The notes beneath the pieces are model-generated. The model had not been told where the DNA came from. It was given only the letters and a program-made list of their open reading frames with translations, and made no database searches. Shown here piece by piece: positions 1 through 10,376 of a stretch of 64,000 nucleotides of DNA. The translations under genes and the position numbers were made by a program. Every line of letters starts with the position of its first letter. Position 1 is the stretch's first letter. The DNA lies in assembly GCA_024180945.1 (NCBI GenBank), contig JAKSGN010000003.1, positions 496,001-560,000 of the forward strand. Reading direction: 5' to 3'. Origin of the DNA: Macrophomina tecta (Eukaryota; Ascomycota; Dothideomycetes; Botryosphaeriales; Botryosphaeriaceae).

Positions 1-270
1 TTCTTGGCGTCATCCTCAGCCGTGGTGGGGTCGGCGGGCTTCTCGGCTTTGCGGGCGGAGCGGGCAAAGAGACGAAGGGGCCGCGAGTCGGGCTTGTGCC
101 AGTGGGTGGGGACCTCGAAAAAGTATTCGGTGACCTTGAGTTTGCCTGTAGGCAAGGGCTTTAGTGGAAGATGTTCGCGAGGGATGGGCTCATAGCTGAA
201 GGAGGTTGAGGGTACCGGGGACGATGTGGGAGCGCTGCTCGATGATCTTGGCGGGAGAGATCTTGATCAT
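1..270 (-). CDS. Probable S33 prolyl-peptidase-like hydrolase, N-terminal part only
   Basis: Only the beginning of this gene lies in the window; it runs off the left edge. From about 194 down to 1 the minus strand encodes a segment with VTEYFFEVPTHWHKPDS and RPLRLFARSARK. This matches the start of fungal proline iminopeptidase-like alpha/beta hydrolases (family S33), in which a strand ending FFEVPLD precedes the hydrolase fold. The catalytic Ser-Asp-His lies outside the window. The start is unresolved: the reading frame has no ATG after the preceding stop, while an upstream frame from the ATG at 270 reads MIKISPAK and shifts out of frame near 196. A short intron or a frameshift must join them, and I could not find a convincing donor. 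The family call rests on a short segment only. Confidence 0.5.
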
Positions 271-848
271 GGTGGAGATCAGGTGAGGAGCAATTGACTT
301 GGCAAAGCGATAGGACGGGTTCCGAACGGGCCGGGGATGCGTGATGTTGAATGTGGTTACGGCCTTGCAATGGCTCGCGTGTCGATCAATTGAACAGGCC
401 GACTATGTCTCCAGCGGTCCGTGAGGGGCGATGAGGAGTTTGGAGAGGGGTGGAGGCGAGCGAGAGGCAGTCAGCTTAGCCTAAGCGGCTGGTGTCGCGA
501 GAGGTGGGGTCGCCGTGTCGGAGATAGATCTGGCAGATCCCCGAAACGAGACCAGGGGCGGAGTGCCAAGAGCGGAGCGTGGGGCCGTCGGCGGACGCTA
601 AAAATTTGGACGAGGCGGGGCAACTCGTTTCCACCACATCATCCCGCGCCTCCAATTCTACCTCTAATGCGCCGGGCTGCTGGTCGCAGCACTGTTTCGG
701 ACCTCATTTGACGACGCAATCTCTTCCCCGCCACCCTGCTTTGATCTGAGTATTTGGCGTGTTGGAGTTCTGGAAAACTTTGCCGATTTCACGGTCCTCA
801 CATCGCATCTACCAAGTTACTTGCGCCAATACGACCCTTGGGCCGGAC

Positions 849-2909
849 ATGGCCAAAAAGGACAAGGCGAAGAAGGCCGAGAAGAAGGCGCGAACGGCCC
901 AGAAGCAGGAGAAGAAGGCCAGCAAGAAAGAGCAAAAGAACTCGAAGCGTGGCAAGGACGCCGACGATAGCGATGCCGAGGACGTCGACCTAGACGCCGT
1001 GCTGGCAGAATATGCCCGTCAACAGGAACAATTCCTCAAGGTCACCGAGACCGTTTCGGAGCCTCCAGCGCCGCGCGGCTCCGCGACCCTCATCGGCTCT
1101 CCCACCAACGACAACGAGCTCTTCCTCTTCGGTGGCGAGTACTTTAACGGCGCCCTCGCCCACTTCTTCAACGACCTCTTCGTCTACAACATCAACCGAG
1201 ACGAGTGGCGCAAGGTCACCTCCCCCAACACCCCGCTCCCGCGCTCCGGTCACGCCTGGACACGCGGCGGCAATGACAAGGCCATCTACCTCTTCGGCGG
1301 CGAGTTTTCCAGCCCGAAGCAGGGCACGTTCTACCATTATAACGACTTCTGGCGCCTCGAGCCCTCCACCCGCGAATGGACACGCCTCGAGAGCAAAGGT
1401 AAGGGCCCGCCCGCCCGCAGCGGCCACCGCATGACCTACTTCAAGAACTACATCATCCTCTTCGGCGGCTTCCAGGACACCAGCCAGCAGACAAAATACC
1501 TCAACGACGTCTGGATTTACGACACCGCCACCTTCCAGTGGCACGAGCCCAAGATGCCGCCCGCCGCCCAGAAGCCCGACCCGCGCTCCTCCTTCTCCTT
1601 CCTGCCCACCGACTCCGGCGCCGTGCTCTACGGCGGCTACTCGCGCGTCAAGCAGCTCTCCAAAAGCGGCGGGAATAGCAAATCCGGGCCCGCCTCCTCC
1701 CGCAACGTGCTCAAGCCCGTCGTGCACCAGGACACCTGGTTTTTGCGCATCGTCCCGCCCGCTGCCGACGCCCCCTCCCCGCTGCCAAAAGTCCACTGGG
1801 AGCGCCGCAAGAAGCCCGCCAATCCGCCCAACCCGCCGCGCGCGGGCGCGACCATGGCCTACCACAAGGGCCGCGGAATCTTGTTCGGCGGCGTGCACGA
1901 TGTCGAGGAGAGCGAGGAGGGCATCGACTCGGAGTTCTTCAACCAGCTCTTTGCCTGGAATGTCGACCGCAACCGCTACTTCCCGCTCACGCTGCGCAAG
2001 CCGAGGGCGCAGGGCGGGAAGAAACAAGGGGGCGCGGAGAGGGGTGGTGGTGGTGGCGGGAGGAGAGGCCGCGGGAAGGCGGATGAGGAGGAGTTGTTGC
2101 GGAACCTGAAGGCGTTGGAGATGAGGGGGACGTTGGCGGGGGCGGAGGGCGAGGAGGTGCCGAGCCAGGTGGAGAGCCCGGGGGAGGAAGAGGACGATGG
2201 GCCGCAGCGGCCGGAGAAGACGGTCACGTTTGAGATGCCGCATCCGCGGTTTAATGCAGCGCTGGCGGTGCAGGATGATGTGTTGTATATGTACGGCGGT
2301 ACGTTTGAGAAGGCGGATAGGGAGTTTACGTTTGATGAGATGTGGGCAATCGATCTGGGTAAGTTGGATGGCGTGAAGGAGATCTTTCATCGCGACCTGG
2401 ATGACTGGCAGGGCGAGGAGAGCGAGGACGAGGACGAGGATGACGAGGATGAGGACGAGGAAGAGGAGGATGAAGAGGCGGGCAGCGAAGACGATGTTGC
2501 TAGCACGGCTGCCGCTTCCGTATCTCAGGGTCCGTCGGCTGCGAAGCTGGACAAGGATGCCGATGACACGGTCACCGCGTCTGAGAAGCATACTTCCGCG
2601 TCGGCACTCACCGAGGATGGCCTGCCGCATCCGAGGCCATTCGAGACACTGCGCGATTTCTACGCCCGCTCTAGCATGGAGTGGCAGAATATTGTCATTG
2701 ATCAGCTCGCACGGACGATGGGCGGCGATGCCAAGTCCCCCAAGGAAATCAAGACGATGGCATTCGAGAAGGCGGAAGAAAAGTGGTGGGACTGCCGTGA
2801 GGAGATTCGCGCGCTGGAGGATGAGCAGGAACAGGCCGGAATCAGCGAAGTTGTCAGCATTGCCGATAGGGGCGATGTCGCTGCTGGTGGTGCAGGCAGG
2901 AGACGTTAG
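849..2909 (+). CDS. Kelch-repeat protein of the Kel3/KLHDC4 type
   Basis: A single exon of 686 residues. I start it at the ATG at 849 because the protein then opens with a lysine-rich segment (MAKKDKAKKAEKK) typical of this family; an upstream in-frame TTG at 759 adds nothing recognisable. Six kelch blades are visible from about residue 91: LFLFGGEYFNG, IYLFGGEFSS, IILFGGFQD, AVLYGGYSR, GILFGGVHD and LYMYGGTFE, which should form a beta-propeller for protein binding. A glycine/arginine-rich stretch lies near residues 400-420 and a long Asp/Glu run near 515-545. The C-terminus (FYARSSMEWQNI to EKWWDCREEI) matches DUF4110, which accompanies kelch repeats in KLHDC4 and yeast Kel3 proteins. The biochemical role of the family is poorly known. 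The gene stands alone with no obvious operon-like partner. Confidence 0.9.
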   Translation: MAKKDKAKKAEKKARTAQKQEKKASKKEQKNSKRGKDADDSDAEDVDLDAVLAEYARQQEQFLKVTETVSEPPAPRGSATLIGSPTNDNELFLFGGEYFNGALAHFFNDLFVYNINRDEWRKVTSPNTPLPRSGHAWTRGGNDKAIYLFGGEFSSPKQGTFYHYNDFWRLEPSTREWTRLESKGKGPPARSGHRMTYFKNYIILFGGFQDTSQQTKYLNDVWIYDTATFQWHEPKMPPAAQKPDPRSSFSFLPTDSGAVLYGGYSRVKQLSKSGGNSKSGPASSRNVLKPVVHQDTWFLRIVPPAADAPSPLPKVHWERRKKPANPPNPPRAGATMAYHKGRGILFGGVHDVEESEEGIDSEFFNQLFAWNVDRNRYFPLTLRKPRAQGGKKQGGAERGGGGGGRRGRGKADEEELLRNLKALEMRGTLAGAEGEEVPSQVESPGEEEDDGPQRPEKTVTFEMPHPRFNAALAVQDDVLYMYGGTFEKADREFTFDEMWAIDLGKLDGVKEIFHRDLDDWQGEESEDEDEDDEDEDEEEEDEEAGSEDDVASTAAASVSQGPSAAKLDKDADDTVTASEKHTSASALTEDGLPHPRPFETLRDFYARSSMEWQNIVIDQLARTMGGDAKSPKEIKTMAFEKAEEKWWDCREEIRALEDEQEQAGISEVVSIADRGDVAAGGAGRRR

Positions 2910-4487
2910 TTATGCAGCAGGGTGAAAATGAAACGTGGGATTCTACCGGCTTCTTCCTGGTAGCTTTGAGAGATCACTCCCTTACTGAACCGAAGACCGT
3001 TTCCGTGACTTTTTCCATGCTTGGCTCTGGACAAGGAAACCCTGCCATCCTTCCTCCTTTACGGTTATTCTTGGACTACGAAATCGCATTGCCGCACTTT
3101 TTCTTCAAGTTTGGCTACTCTCTTATTGAGGTATGTGGCTTGAGACGGTCTCCACACGTGGAGCGAAGCTCACGTCGTACCTGTGTAGCCAGGATAGAGA
3201 CTAATTTCAGGTTTCGTGGCTGGAATATCGAATTACATGTAGTGCGAGAGGCCCATTAAGCCAAATGTGAACCTGGTCTTTTTGCGTACTCGGACTGCTG
3301 CCCTACGAATGACGGACGTCTTTCCAGGAAAAGAGAACTATCGCGAGCCGATGATAATGCCCGCCTGGACGCTCTCTCTCGCAGCACTCCCACCCCCCTC
3401 CGCTATCACCATCGACGTCATCTCCGTCCTCTAATGCCCACTAAGATGGTACCGCACACCGGCTCCATAAATATCCGCAACTAAATTGGCAAATGAAAAC
3501 CTCAGTTCTCCCGTCACACTCACTTTATGGCGGCCTGCGGCATAAGCATTAGCGATAACCCGTGCCACGCAGCTTGAACTAACAGAGTTCTCTAGAAGAG
3601 CACCTCTGAGATAGAAAACTGGGCCCTTCAAGCCTCTTAAAAGACAGGCTTGAACAAGCTGCAAAGGTGCCCCCGCCGGCGCAAGCACACTGAAATAAAC
3701 CTATCCAGCGCCACGCCCGCCGCGATCATCCACCTAGGAATTTTCACACCGTCCGATGAGCTGGCCATGTCAGATAATCCTTGCATCTTGAGCTTCTGGA
3801 GCAATCGTCGATATAGGAGCGGCAAAACGTGTGGTCGCATTAGCTGATGGTGATAGGGTGAGTGGTATACTCCCTTTTATTCTCTCGTTGTACTAGTGCG
3901 TCAGCTGCGATGATTGTTCGCACGAAAATAGTGCATTCGGGGTCGTTATCATAGATGAGTAGCTGTGAGGCGAACCGGCTGCCGGCGGGACCATGAATTT
4001 CGAGATGCAGCTGCGGAAGAATATCTTGAAGGTTGGTCCATGGGAAATCGAGCTTTCTGATTCTCTACGAGGCGTAGGTATAGAATTTACCTCGCCTGAT
4101 ACCGTTCAACACGTCATTTGTAGACGTAAGTCCAATGTACCGTTCATTGGGCGTCGGACTTCGGGAAGCGACTGGACTAAACTGGGAAAAGGTGATCTCG
4201 GTACCAGGAACTGGAGTGTCCGTGTGCCACAATGAGAGACGGATAGTTACGACGGAAACTATGCCAGCTTTTGCGATTAAAAAAAAAAAAAAAAGAAAAT
4301 TGACATTCCACGTCATAGACTAAATAATTCAGTACATATCATGAAATAAATATCAAACCGAACTCCGCGGCTCTCAGCTCATCTCAGACCTCACCCTCTC
4401 CGTAGATCACCAATCCGAACACTCAATTCCAACCGAAAAGTTGAGATCTGTCACGAGCTCACGGGATTCGAAGACCTTTCGAAAATA
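2910..4487. other. Intergenic, about 1.6 kb, no supported gene
   Basis: Only short overlapping open frames (up to 115 codons) with no recognisable motif. A run of about 15 A lies near 4279-4294. It separates the 3' ends of the kelch gene (+) and the first RING gene (-), so it probably holds two terminators. Confidence 0.5.
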
Positions 4488-5330
4488 TTATCTGTACCCT
4501 CTCCGAGGGCGATATTCCTTGGCGTGCCCGTCGAGCACCAGCTTCCCTACGACCAGCTCCATGAAGCATTCAAACTCCTTTTGCGCCTCGATATCCGGCG
4601 TGATGATCTGCGCGTCCTCCTCCGCCGACCGTTCCGCATAATGCACCGCGGCCCAGCAGCACAACAACACCGGCATCCCCAGCAACGACACCCACCCCGT
4701 GCTCCCCTCGCTCCCCTGCAAGAGCGCCACCTCCCCACAGATCTCGCCCACCCACTCTGGCAGCAGCGTCCTGACCATATACTCGCAAACATCCGACTTG
4801 AACACCGACAGCAGCGGCGCCTCCGCCCCTTCGCCCCCATCATCATCATTCCCATACCTCCCATCATACATGCCCAACACATGCTCCACCGCGTCTCGCA
4901 CCTCCCTCTCTGTCATCTCAACGTAAGGCGACGTCCCGCGCGCGCCGCCAACACAGCCGAACCACTCCTGCCTCAACGCCTCCAGGGCGTGCGCCGCGCG
5001 CACGACGCGCCACGGCGCCGGCACCGGCGCTCTGCACAGCGGACACGGCGCGCAGCGCGGGCGGTGCCACGGCAAGCCGCGGTCGCCGTGTAGGCGGCAG
5101 GATCGCTCCCAGCGGCAGATGCAGGCGCGTCCGAAGGCGTGGCCGCAGGGCAGCTCGGTGGCGCGGGGGCAGAAGACGTCGTCGGGGCTGCGGCCGTCGA
5201 TGCGGGCGAGGAGGGCTGGCGGGTCGAAGAAGCGGGCCAGGTCGGCGAGGATGCGGCGGCAGATGGCGCAGGTGTGGTCACCGTTGCGGAAGAGCTGGAT
5301 GAGGTGCGCGCGCGTGGCCGGGCGCAGCAT
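4488..5330 (-). CDS. RING-type zinc-finger protein, possible E3 ubiquitin ligase
   Basis: A single-exon frame of 280 residues starting at the ATG at 5330. The N-terminal third carries a RING-like cysteine/histidine pattern: CAIC near residue 21, then LPCGHAFGRACICRW, then CPLCR. The order Cys-x2-Cys, Cys-x-His, Cys, Cys-x2-Cys with a following Trp fits the fungal RING proteins that read CGHxFGxxC. In these the usual fifth ligand position is Gly, here as in the gene at 6145. A long spacer separates the first Cys pair from the Cys-His pair. The C-terminal 150 residues are not recognised. RING proteins usually recruit E2 enzymes for ubiquitin transfer; no substrate can be inferred. It is transcribed divergently from another RING gene 815 bp away. 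Confidence 0.7.
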   Translation of the reverse strand: MLRPATRAHLIQLFRNGDHTCAICRRILADLARFFDPPALLARIDGRSPDDVFCPRATELPCGHAFGRACICRWERSCRLHGDRGLPWHRPRCAPCPLCRAPVPAPWRVVRAAHALEALRQEWFGCVGGARGTSPYVEMTEREVRDAVEHVLGMYDGRYGNDDDGGEGAEAPLLSVFKSDVCEYMVRTLLPEWVGEICGEVALLQGSEGSTGWVSLLGMPVLLCCWAAVHYAERSAEEDAQIITPDIEAQKEFECFMELVVGKLVLDGHAKEYRPRRGYR

Positions 5331-6144
5331 TCGTTTCTCAAGCAGCGGCGGTGGCGGCGGCTGTGGCGGAACATTTGGATGGTGTTGTTTCTGGTGGCCG
5401 TGCTGGGGAAGCTGCCGGGTTTCGAGAGATCAGCGGGCGGTTCTATAAAGATGATGTCTTTGCTGCGTACGCTTCAGAGTCGGGGGTATTTGGGATTCCA
5501 CGCGGGCGGAAGTGGCAGCACAATATTAATAGCGAATTCAGGCTCCTCTTCACGTCTCTGTACCAGATCGCTACAGACAATCTTGATCTGGTTCAATGGG
5601 AAATTTCTGATGTGGTTCAATATGGTGTGGTTCCCTGGTTCACTGGTAGTCATAAACGGCCCGACCCATACAACAGGCTGATGCAGCTCTGTGTCATGGA
5701 GCGGTGTGGGCTACTTGGATAATGGCCTTCTACGTAAGCCCACGTTCAATTCATTTGTTCTTTTGATGGCGATGCTTCTTAAGGCCCTGATCACATAGGC
5801 ATAATACCAATCTGACGGAAAAAAAAAAAAAAAAAAAGGAAAGCCACAGCGTCAAACGGCCCTTTCTCATGTTTTTTTTTTTTTTTCCTTTCTATAATGA
5901 TGATACGCGTTTCGTGAACCCGTTCTCTGTTGTCACACATGTGACTTTTGTCCGACAGATGTAGGATTACCAGGTTGCTATTAGACTTTCAACTGAGATC
6001 TAAGGCTATACATATTAATCCGCATTTCACTTCAAATTTCTTTTGCAATAACACACTATTTCATCTGGAGCTTCAATCGCCTAGTATTATCAAGTTAAGG
6101 CACTACTCGAGATCGATACAAACCCAAGCACCGAAACCACCGTC
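5331..6144. other. Shared divergent promoter region between two RING genes
   Basis: About 0.8 kb with no supported gene. It contains an A-run near 5820-5837 and a T-run near 5872-5886, which form a potential A/T inverted repeat about 35 bp apart. Small frames at 5351-5722 lack motifs. Confidence 0.45.
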
Positions 6145-7440
6145 ATGGACCCCAGCATGCCCTTCGAACGATCGGACTCCGAGTCACAGGGATCGACCGT
6201 ACAAACTGGGCAGTTACGCCGCGAGACCCGCTCGATAGCCCAAGCACCGACAGTAGCCTCAACTATGAATCGCACGGAGGCAGAGCCTCTGCAAATCAGA
6301 AGAAGCCCCACAACCCACGTGCGAGAGCCTCGGGAGCCAGCGTTCTCCGAATCGACGGCGTCTCTTCCAGACCTCATCGCAGTGGATCCAGAGGCCAGCA
6401 GCGCAACCGCAACTCCCAGCGCCACCGCAACTCCCAGCGCCAACGCCCGCGCTACCGACCCCGGCGCGCCGCTCGAGCACCTTGGTGGAGGCGTCCCACT
6501 CCTCAAAGCCCTCTCCGAGCGCTACGGCAACGCCTCCGACCCGGCCGACTGGACGAGCCCCTGCGTCATCTGCCTGCGGCCCTTCGCGCCCGCGACAACC
6601 ACGCCCACGCCGCCCGCCACCGTCGCCCACGTCCCGCAGCCCGGCGGCCGGAGCAGCGCCAGCACAGCCCAGCGCGAAGGGAATCCCGCGCCCGCCTCCG
6701 AAGCCCCCTGCTGCTCCGCACCCGCGATGCTTCCCTGCCGCCACGTCCTCGGCAGCGCCTGCTTCGCGCGCTGGGCGCTCGCGCAGCTGCCTGCGCGCGC
6801 CCCGTCCTGTCCCATCTGCCGCGTGGCGATCGTGCCGGGGCGCTCGTCGGTGTTGGGCCAGCGGCGCAACGTGCTGGTCCAGTGCTTCGTGCTGAATTAC
6901 GAGCGGGCGGAGATGTGGCGGAGTCCGGCAAAGGGCACCCCATTCGGGCAGCTGATGGCCCAGGAGGAGCGGATGCGGGATTGGGTCGATGAGGTAGAGG
7001 AGGCGAAGCGGAAGGCGCAGAGGGACAGGAGGCGCGTGGCGGAGTCGGCGCGCGAGGCGAGGGGCATATTGAGACTGGAGTGGGTGAGGGAGGTGCTGGA
7101 CGTGTTTTATGCCGAGGGAGCGGATCGCTGGGTGGACTATGGGGCCCTGCCCCCCGTTGTTGTGGTGATTTTGAGCAACGAGAGGAAGGGTGCTATGGGA
7201 TACAGGATGAGGCATGTGGCGGTTAGGGCGGAGTGCGAGGCTGCGGTTATGGAGAGAGCCGTGTGGGAGCACGAAGCGGAGGAAGCGGGTGTTGAACGCG
7301 CTATGGCGCGTTTGAGAGCCGCGAAAGCCCGTTGTCCATTGCACGAATATCTGAAGAGCATGGCTAACAAGCAGGGTGGCTGGTTTGGGCTCGAACTTTT
7401 CGAGGTCAATATCCTGGAAAAGAAGTACATGTCCGATTAG
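6145..7440 (+). CDS. RING-type zinc-finger protein, possible E3 ubiquitin ligase
   Basis: A single exon of 431 residues. The first 110 residues are Ser/Thr/Ala/Pro-rich and likely disordered, with a direct repeat TATPSATATPSA. A RING-like domain follows: CVICLRPFAP, a long Pro/Ala-rich insert, then LPCRHVLGSACFARW and SCPICRVAIVPG. As in its divergent neighbour at 4488, the ligand before the sixth Cys is Gly rather than His or Cys. The second half is Arg/Glu-rich with probable coiled-coil character (RDWVDEVEEAKRKAQRD) and is not recognised. Function as a ubiquitin ligase is inferred from the domain only. The upstream ATG choice is the first in frame; no intron is needed. Confidence 0.72.
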   Translation: MDPSMPFERSDSESQGSTVQTGQLRRETRSIAQAPTVASTMNRTEAEPLQIRRSPTTHVREPREPAFSESTASLPDLIAVDPEASSATATPSATATPSANARATDPGAPLEHLGGGVPLLKALSERYGNASDPADWTSPCVICLRPFAPATTTPTPPATVAHVPQPGGRSSASTAQREGNPAPASEAPCCSAPAMLPCRHVLGSACFARWALAQLPARAPSCPICRVAIVPGRSSVLGQRRNVLVQCFVLNYERAEMWRSPAKGTPFGQLMAQEERMRDWVDEVEEAKRKAQRDRRRVAESAREARGILRLEWVREVLDVFYAEGADRWVDYGALPPVVVVILSNERKGAMGYRMRHVAVRAECEAAVMERAVWEHEAEEAGVERAMARLRAAKARCPLHEYLKSMANKQGGWFGLELFEVNILEKKYMSD

Positions 7441-7686
7441 TCACAACAGAACAGTCAGCAAGAGACTTTCGGTACGCCTGTCTGGATAAGGTCTCTTAGC
7501 ATAGTATCGCCACCTTATAAAATGCAAAATACCTAAAAACTTCCATCGATTGTCTTATACTTGTTCCTTGCTTACCTGTCAAGGGCTAATGTGAAGGCTT
7601 GTAGGAATTTGCGGCCTAGAGACACGAGCCAGTTTTTTGCGTTGTAATTTGCCCGCAAGCCTATGAAGACTGACCAGTGCCTCCAA

Positions 7687-8529
7687 TCACGGCACTATAG
7701 CTGGCCTGTACGGAGTGAGATTTCTGGCAGTCGTCAGTGTGTGACGTGTATATGCAGCCATGCCGGGTCGTACCTCCATCTCAGGGTACTTTCTAAATGC
7801 GTCTTCTACCGGCGCATCAGGAGGAATATCAAAGAAGTCATCAGTCACAGGTCTACGCCTCTTGGGCTTGTTTAGTGGAAGATATCCGGATAAGTCGAAG
7901 CCGTGGTGCGGGGCTGGCTCTGGAGACTCAGTACTTGAATCCTGGTGGCGTGCAGCTCCGGTCTGGCCATTTCTTGGTCCAGCACTTTTGGGGTTGACCC
8001 TGAGATTGCTGTCATTGTGCAGCTGTTGCTCTTCCTGGGGTCGAGCCGACCGGGTGGCCTCGACGGTGTGCTCCTGGAGTGTCGTTACAACGGGGTCCAT
8101 AGTGTATTGCTCATGCGTTGGGGGTTGGTATTGCAGGTTGCTTCGGGACTCCTTCAGTTTTTGTCTCTTGAGTGCGTTGAATAGAGTCACACCGGGCTAA
8201 GTGATGATACTACGCAAAAGTGAAACGAGGGTCCCTCGTGTGAGCTGTAGAAAGCTCGGTGTGGGCAGGAGGAGTTTTGTTCATGTTGTTGAGACGGAGC
8301 GGGGCCGAGATAGGGAAGCGGTATGGTCACCAGAGCCGGGAGCCATAAGATCCTTAACGCTGTGACCATCCAGATCCACTCCGGCAGCCTCATAGCGAGC
8401 ATCAACATGCTCTTCCACCGCGTCCTCCGACTTTTCGTGGGCAAGGTCCACACGTCGGGACACGATGATCTCGTGCTTACCTGGACCATAAATAGGAGAA
8501 TCAAGGTACAGATTATCCAATAGGGCCAT
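7687..8529 (-). CDS. Hypothetical protein, probably multi-exon, model uncertain
   Basis: Two open stretches on the minus strand look like exons of one orphan gene. The first begins at the ATG at 8529 (MALLDNLYLDSPIYGPGKHE, about 80 residues). The second runs from about 8199 to 7687 and is hydrophilic, Gln/Pro/Ser-rich, with KPKRRRPVTDDFFDIPPD near its end. A TTAG acceptor at about 8200 lies just before the second stretch, but I could not settle a good donor in phase. A further 50-nt intron is likely near the 3' end: GTACGA donor, a CTGAC branch site and a CCAG acceptor (about 7774-7725). That would change the last residues. No domain is recognised. The KPKRRR cluster could be a nuclear localisation signal. 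Confidence 0.4.
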
Positions 8530-9515
8530 CTCTTTTGCGTGGTCCGGAGGCTGTAGAAGACCACCGGGACGAGTTGGAAGATATCTTTCGAAGACTTAAG
8601 CTGCTGCTGGTGTTTGAGGTCAGAGCATGAACATGCTGATCTCTCCGCTCCCCTACCGAAACACATCTACAAAGATGACACATGGAGCTAGTGCATTCAC
8701 CTGGCGTAAGTTTAATCAAGTCCGCCGAACGCTTGCATGGGGCGACTGCAGCACCGCCGGATGTTGACCTGTGGGGGCTTCGAAGGCGAACACGCTGGAG
8801 TAGAAGCACAGCTCCGGGCGAAAAACCAAAATGCAGTGAATGCACATGGTTAAGATGCAATGAAAGCGTCAGATAACTCTGCAATTCCATGCTAACATCC
8901 CAACGCACGCCAAAACCGACGTCAACACGCCAAGATGATTCTTGCCTTGCTCGGTTAGCGCGGACAGCGGCCAATCCTCGCTCGTCTACGCGTACTTGGC
9001 CTCACGTCAATCAACGCATCCCGGTCTCTGGACGAGGGCCTATGTATTGCAACGACGTCGCCTCCGCCCCTCTCCAACACCTGAAGAGCCATCAGCGGCA
9101 TAGCATAATCGCCAGAAACCAGCGCTTGACAGCGCAATCCAGCCCACTTTGCTCTTTTTCCTCCCGCCGTTTGGGATCGCGAGCTGTGAGACTACCTGCT
9201 TTTTGTCGGTCCCTGGCAACGAGCCTTTGTGACATGCTCACATGATTTCAGAGGCTCTCTGGCTCCTCTCTCAGAGGCATTATATTAAGAACTGTCCCAG
9301 AGATACATATATTTTTTGTTTTTTCTCTCTCGGGCTGAAAACTCCATTTGCGCGGGTACTTGTGCTTGAGCTGCTTCCCCAACCCCTTTGTCCCAGGCGC
9401 ATATCAAGGCATAAGATGAATCCCCTCCATCTCCTCAGATCGGCCGCTCTCACCGGCCTGCAGCACGCCCGTAAGCCTCTCTCATCACCACACTAGTAGT
9501 CCAAAAATCACCTCC
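8530..9515. other. Intergenic, about 1 kb, no supported gene
   Basis: Short frames only. A possible plus-strand first exon opens at 9417 (MNPLHLLRSAALTG) followed by a GTAAGC, but nothing downstream on that strand continues it convincingly because the minus-strand gene at 9516 occupies the space. Confidence 0.35.
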
Positions 9516-10376
9516 TCAAGCCGACTCCTCCCTACGCAAAAGCGCGCCGACAGATTGACGGCCAAAGCCTTGCCCGGCCTCCATCGGCTCCTGCAGGAAG
9601 CGCGCCGCCAGATCCCCACTGCCATTTTCCTCCGCAGCCTCGACCATCCCATCCTCCGCCGCGGCGGCCAGCCCATGGTCCGGCACCAGTCCCACACCAT
9701 CCTGCCGCAGCCCATCGCGCACGCGAAACCGCGACCAAGCGTCGCCGTCCGCGCCGGCACCCAGCACGTAGTGCGTCTCCGGCACCGGCGCCAGCGAGCC
9801 GGCACCGCGCTCGAGCCCGTGCCGGAACCGCCGCGTCTTCCACACAACGCGGTCCGCGTCCGGGAGCCACAGGTCGAACAGCCGCATTTCGGACAGCGCC
9901 CGCAGCGCCATGACGTACGCATACTCGCCCTCCGAGTGCAGCGCGCGCGGGTGCTTGGGCATCAGGACGGCCGGCGCGCGGCGCAGCGCGAGGCTGACGC
10001 GGAACAGGCCTCGGCCGCGGAGCTCCTGCGCGACGTACGGCGGAGCGTCTTTCTTCCCCGCGACGCCCATGTCGAGGGCGTCCGCGTGCAGGTGCTCGCG
10101 GGTGACGGTGAGGGCGACGGTGCTGCAGGGGTGGAGGGCGGGGGAGCCGGCTGCGTCGGTGGTGGCGGGCGACAGGACGAGGCGGAGGTAGACGTTGGTG
10201 TCTTTGTAGTTGCACTTGGCCGGGCTGAAGTGCGCGGTGAGGTAGAGGTCGGAGGGGCTGCCGGTGAGCTGGCCCAGGCAGGTGGTCTGGTTGTGGGCGC
10301 GGTCCAGCCAGCTGGCGATGCAGGGGAAGGAGAATGTGGAGTTGTCGGCGGTGCTTCCGTCTGCGCTGTGTGCCAT
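9516..10376 (-). CDS. Hypothetical protein, unrecognised
   Basis: A GC-rich single-exon frame. I choose the ATG at 10376 (MAHSADGSTADNSTFSFPC), giving 286 residues; the frame stays open 45 codons further upstream, but that part is Arg/Pro-rich and less protein-like. The body mixes hydrophobic strands and charged loops (LYLTAHFSPAKC, VALTVTREHLHADALD, LFRVSLALRRAPAVLMPKH, MRLFDLWLPDADRVVWKTRR). No catalytic motif, signal peptide or membrane segment stands out. The 324-codon frame on the opposite strand over the same interval is judged a shadow because it is Arg/Gly/Val-biased. Function unknown. Confidence 0.55.
   Translation of the reverse strand: MAHSADGSTADNSTFSFPCIASWLDRAHNQTTCLGQLTGSPSDLYLTAHFSPAKCNYKDTNVYLRLVLSPATTDAAGSPALHPCSTVALTVTREHLHADALDMGVAGKKDAPPYVAQELRGRGLFRVSLALRRAPAVLMPKHPRALHSEGEYAYVMALRALSEMRLFDLWLPDADRVVWKTRRFRHGLERGAGSLAPVPETHYVLGAGADGDAWSRFRVRDGLRQDGVGLVPDHGLAAAAEDGMVEAAEENGSGDLAARFLQEPMEAGQGFGRQSVGALLRREESA

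Noticed and set aside
990..2630. A 546-codon minus-strand frame
   Set aside because: It lies entirely over the kelch gene, is Leu/Arg/Val-biased and carries no domain; it is an antisense shadow of GC-rich coding DNA.
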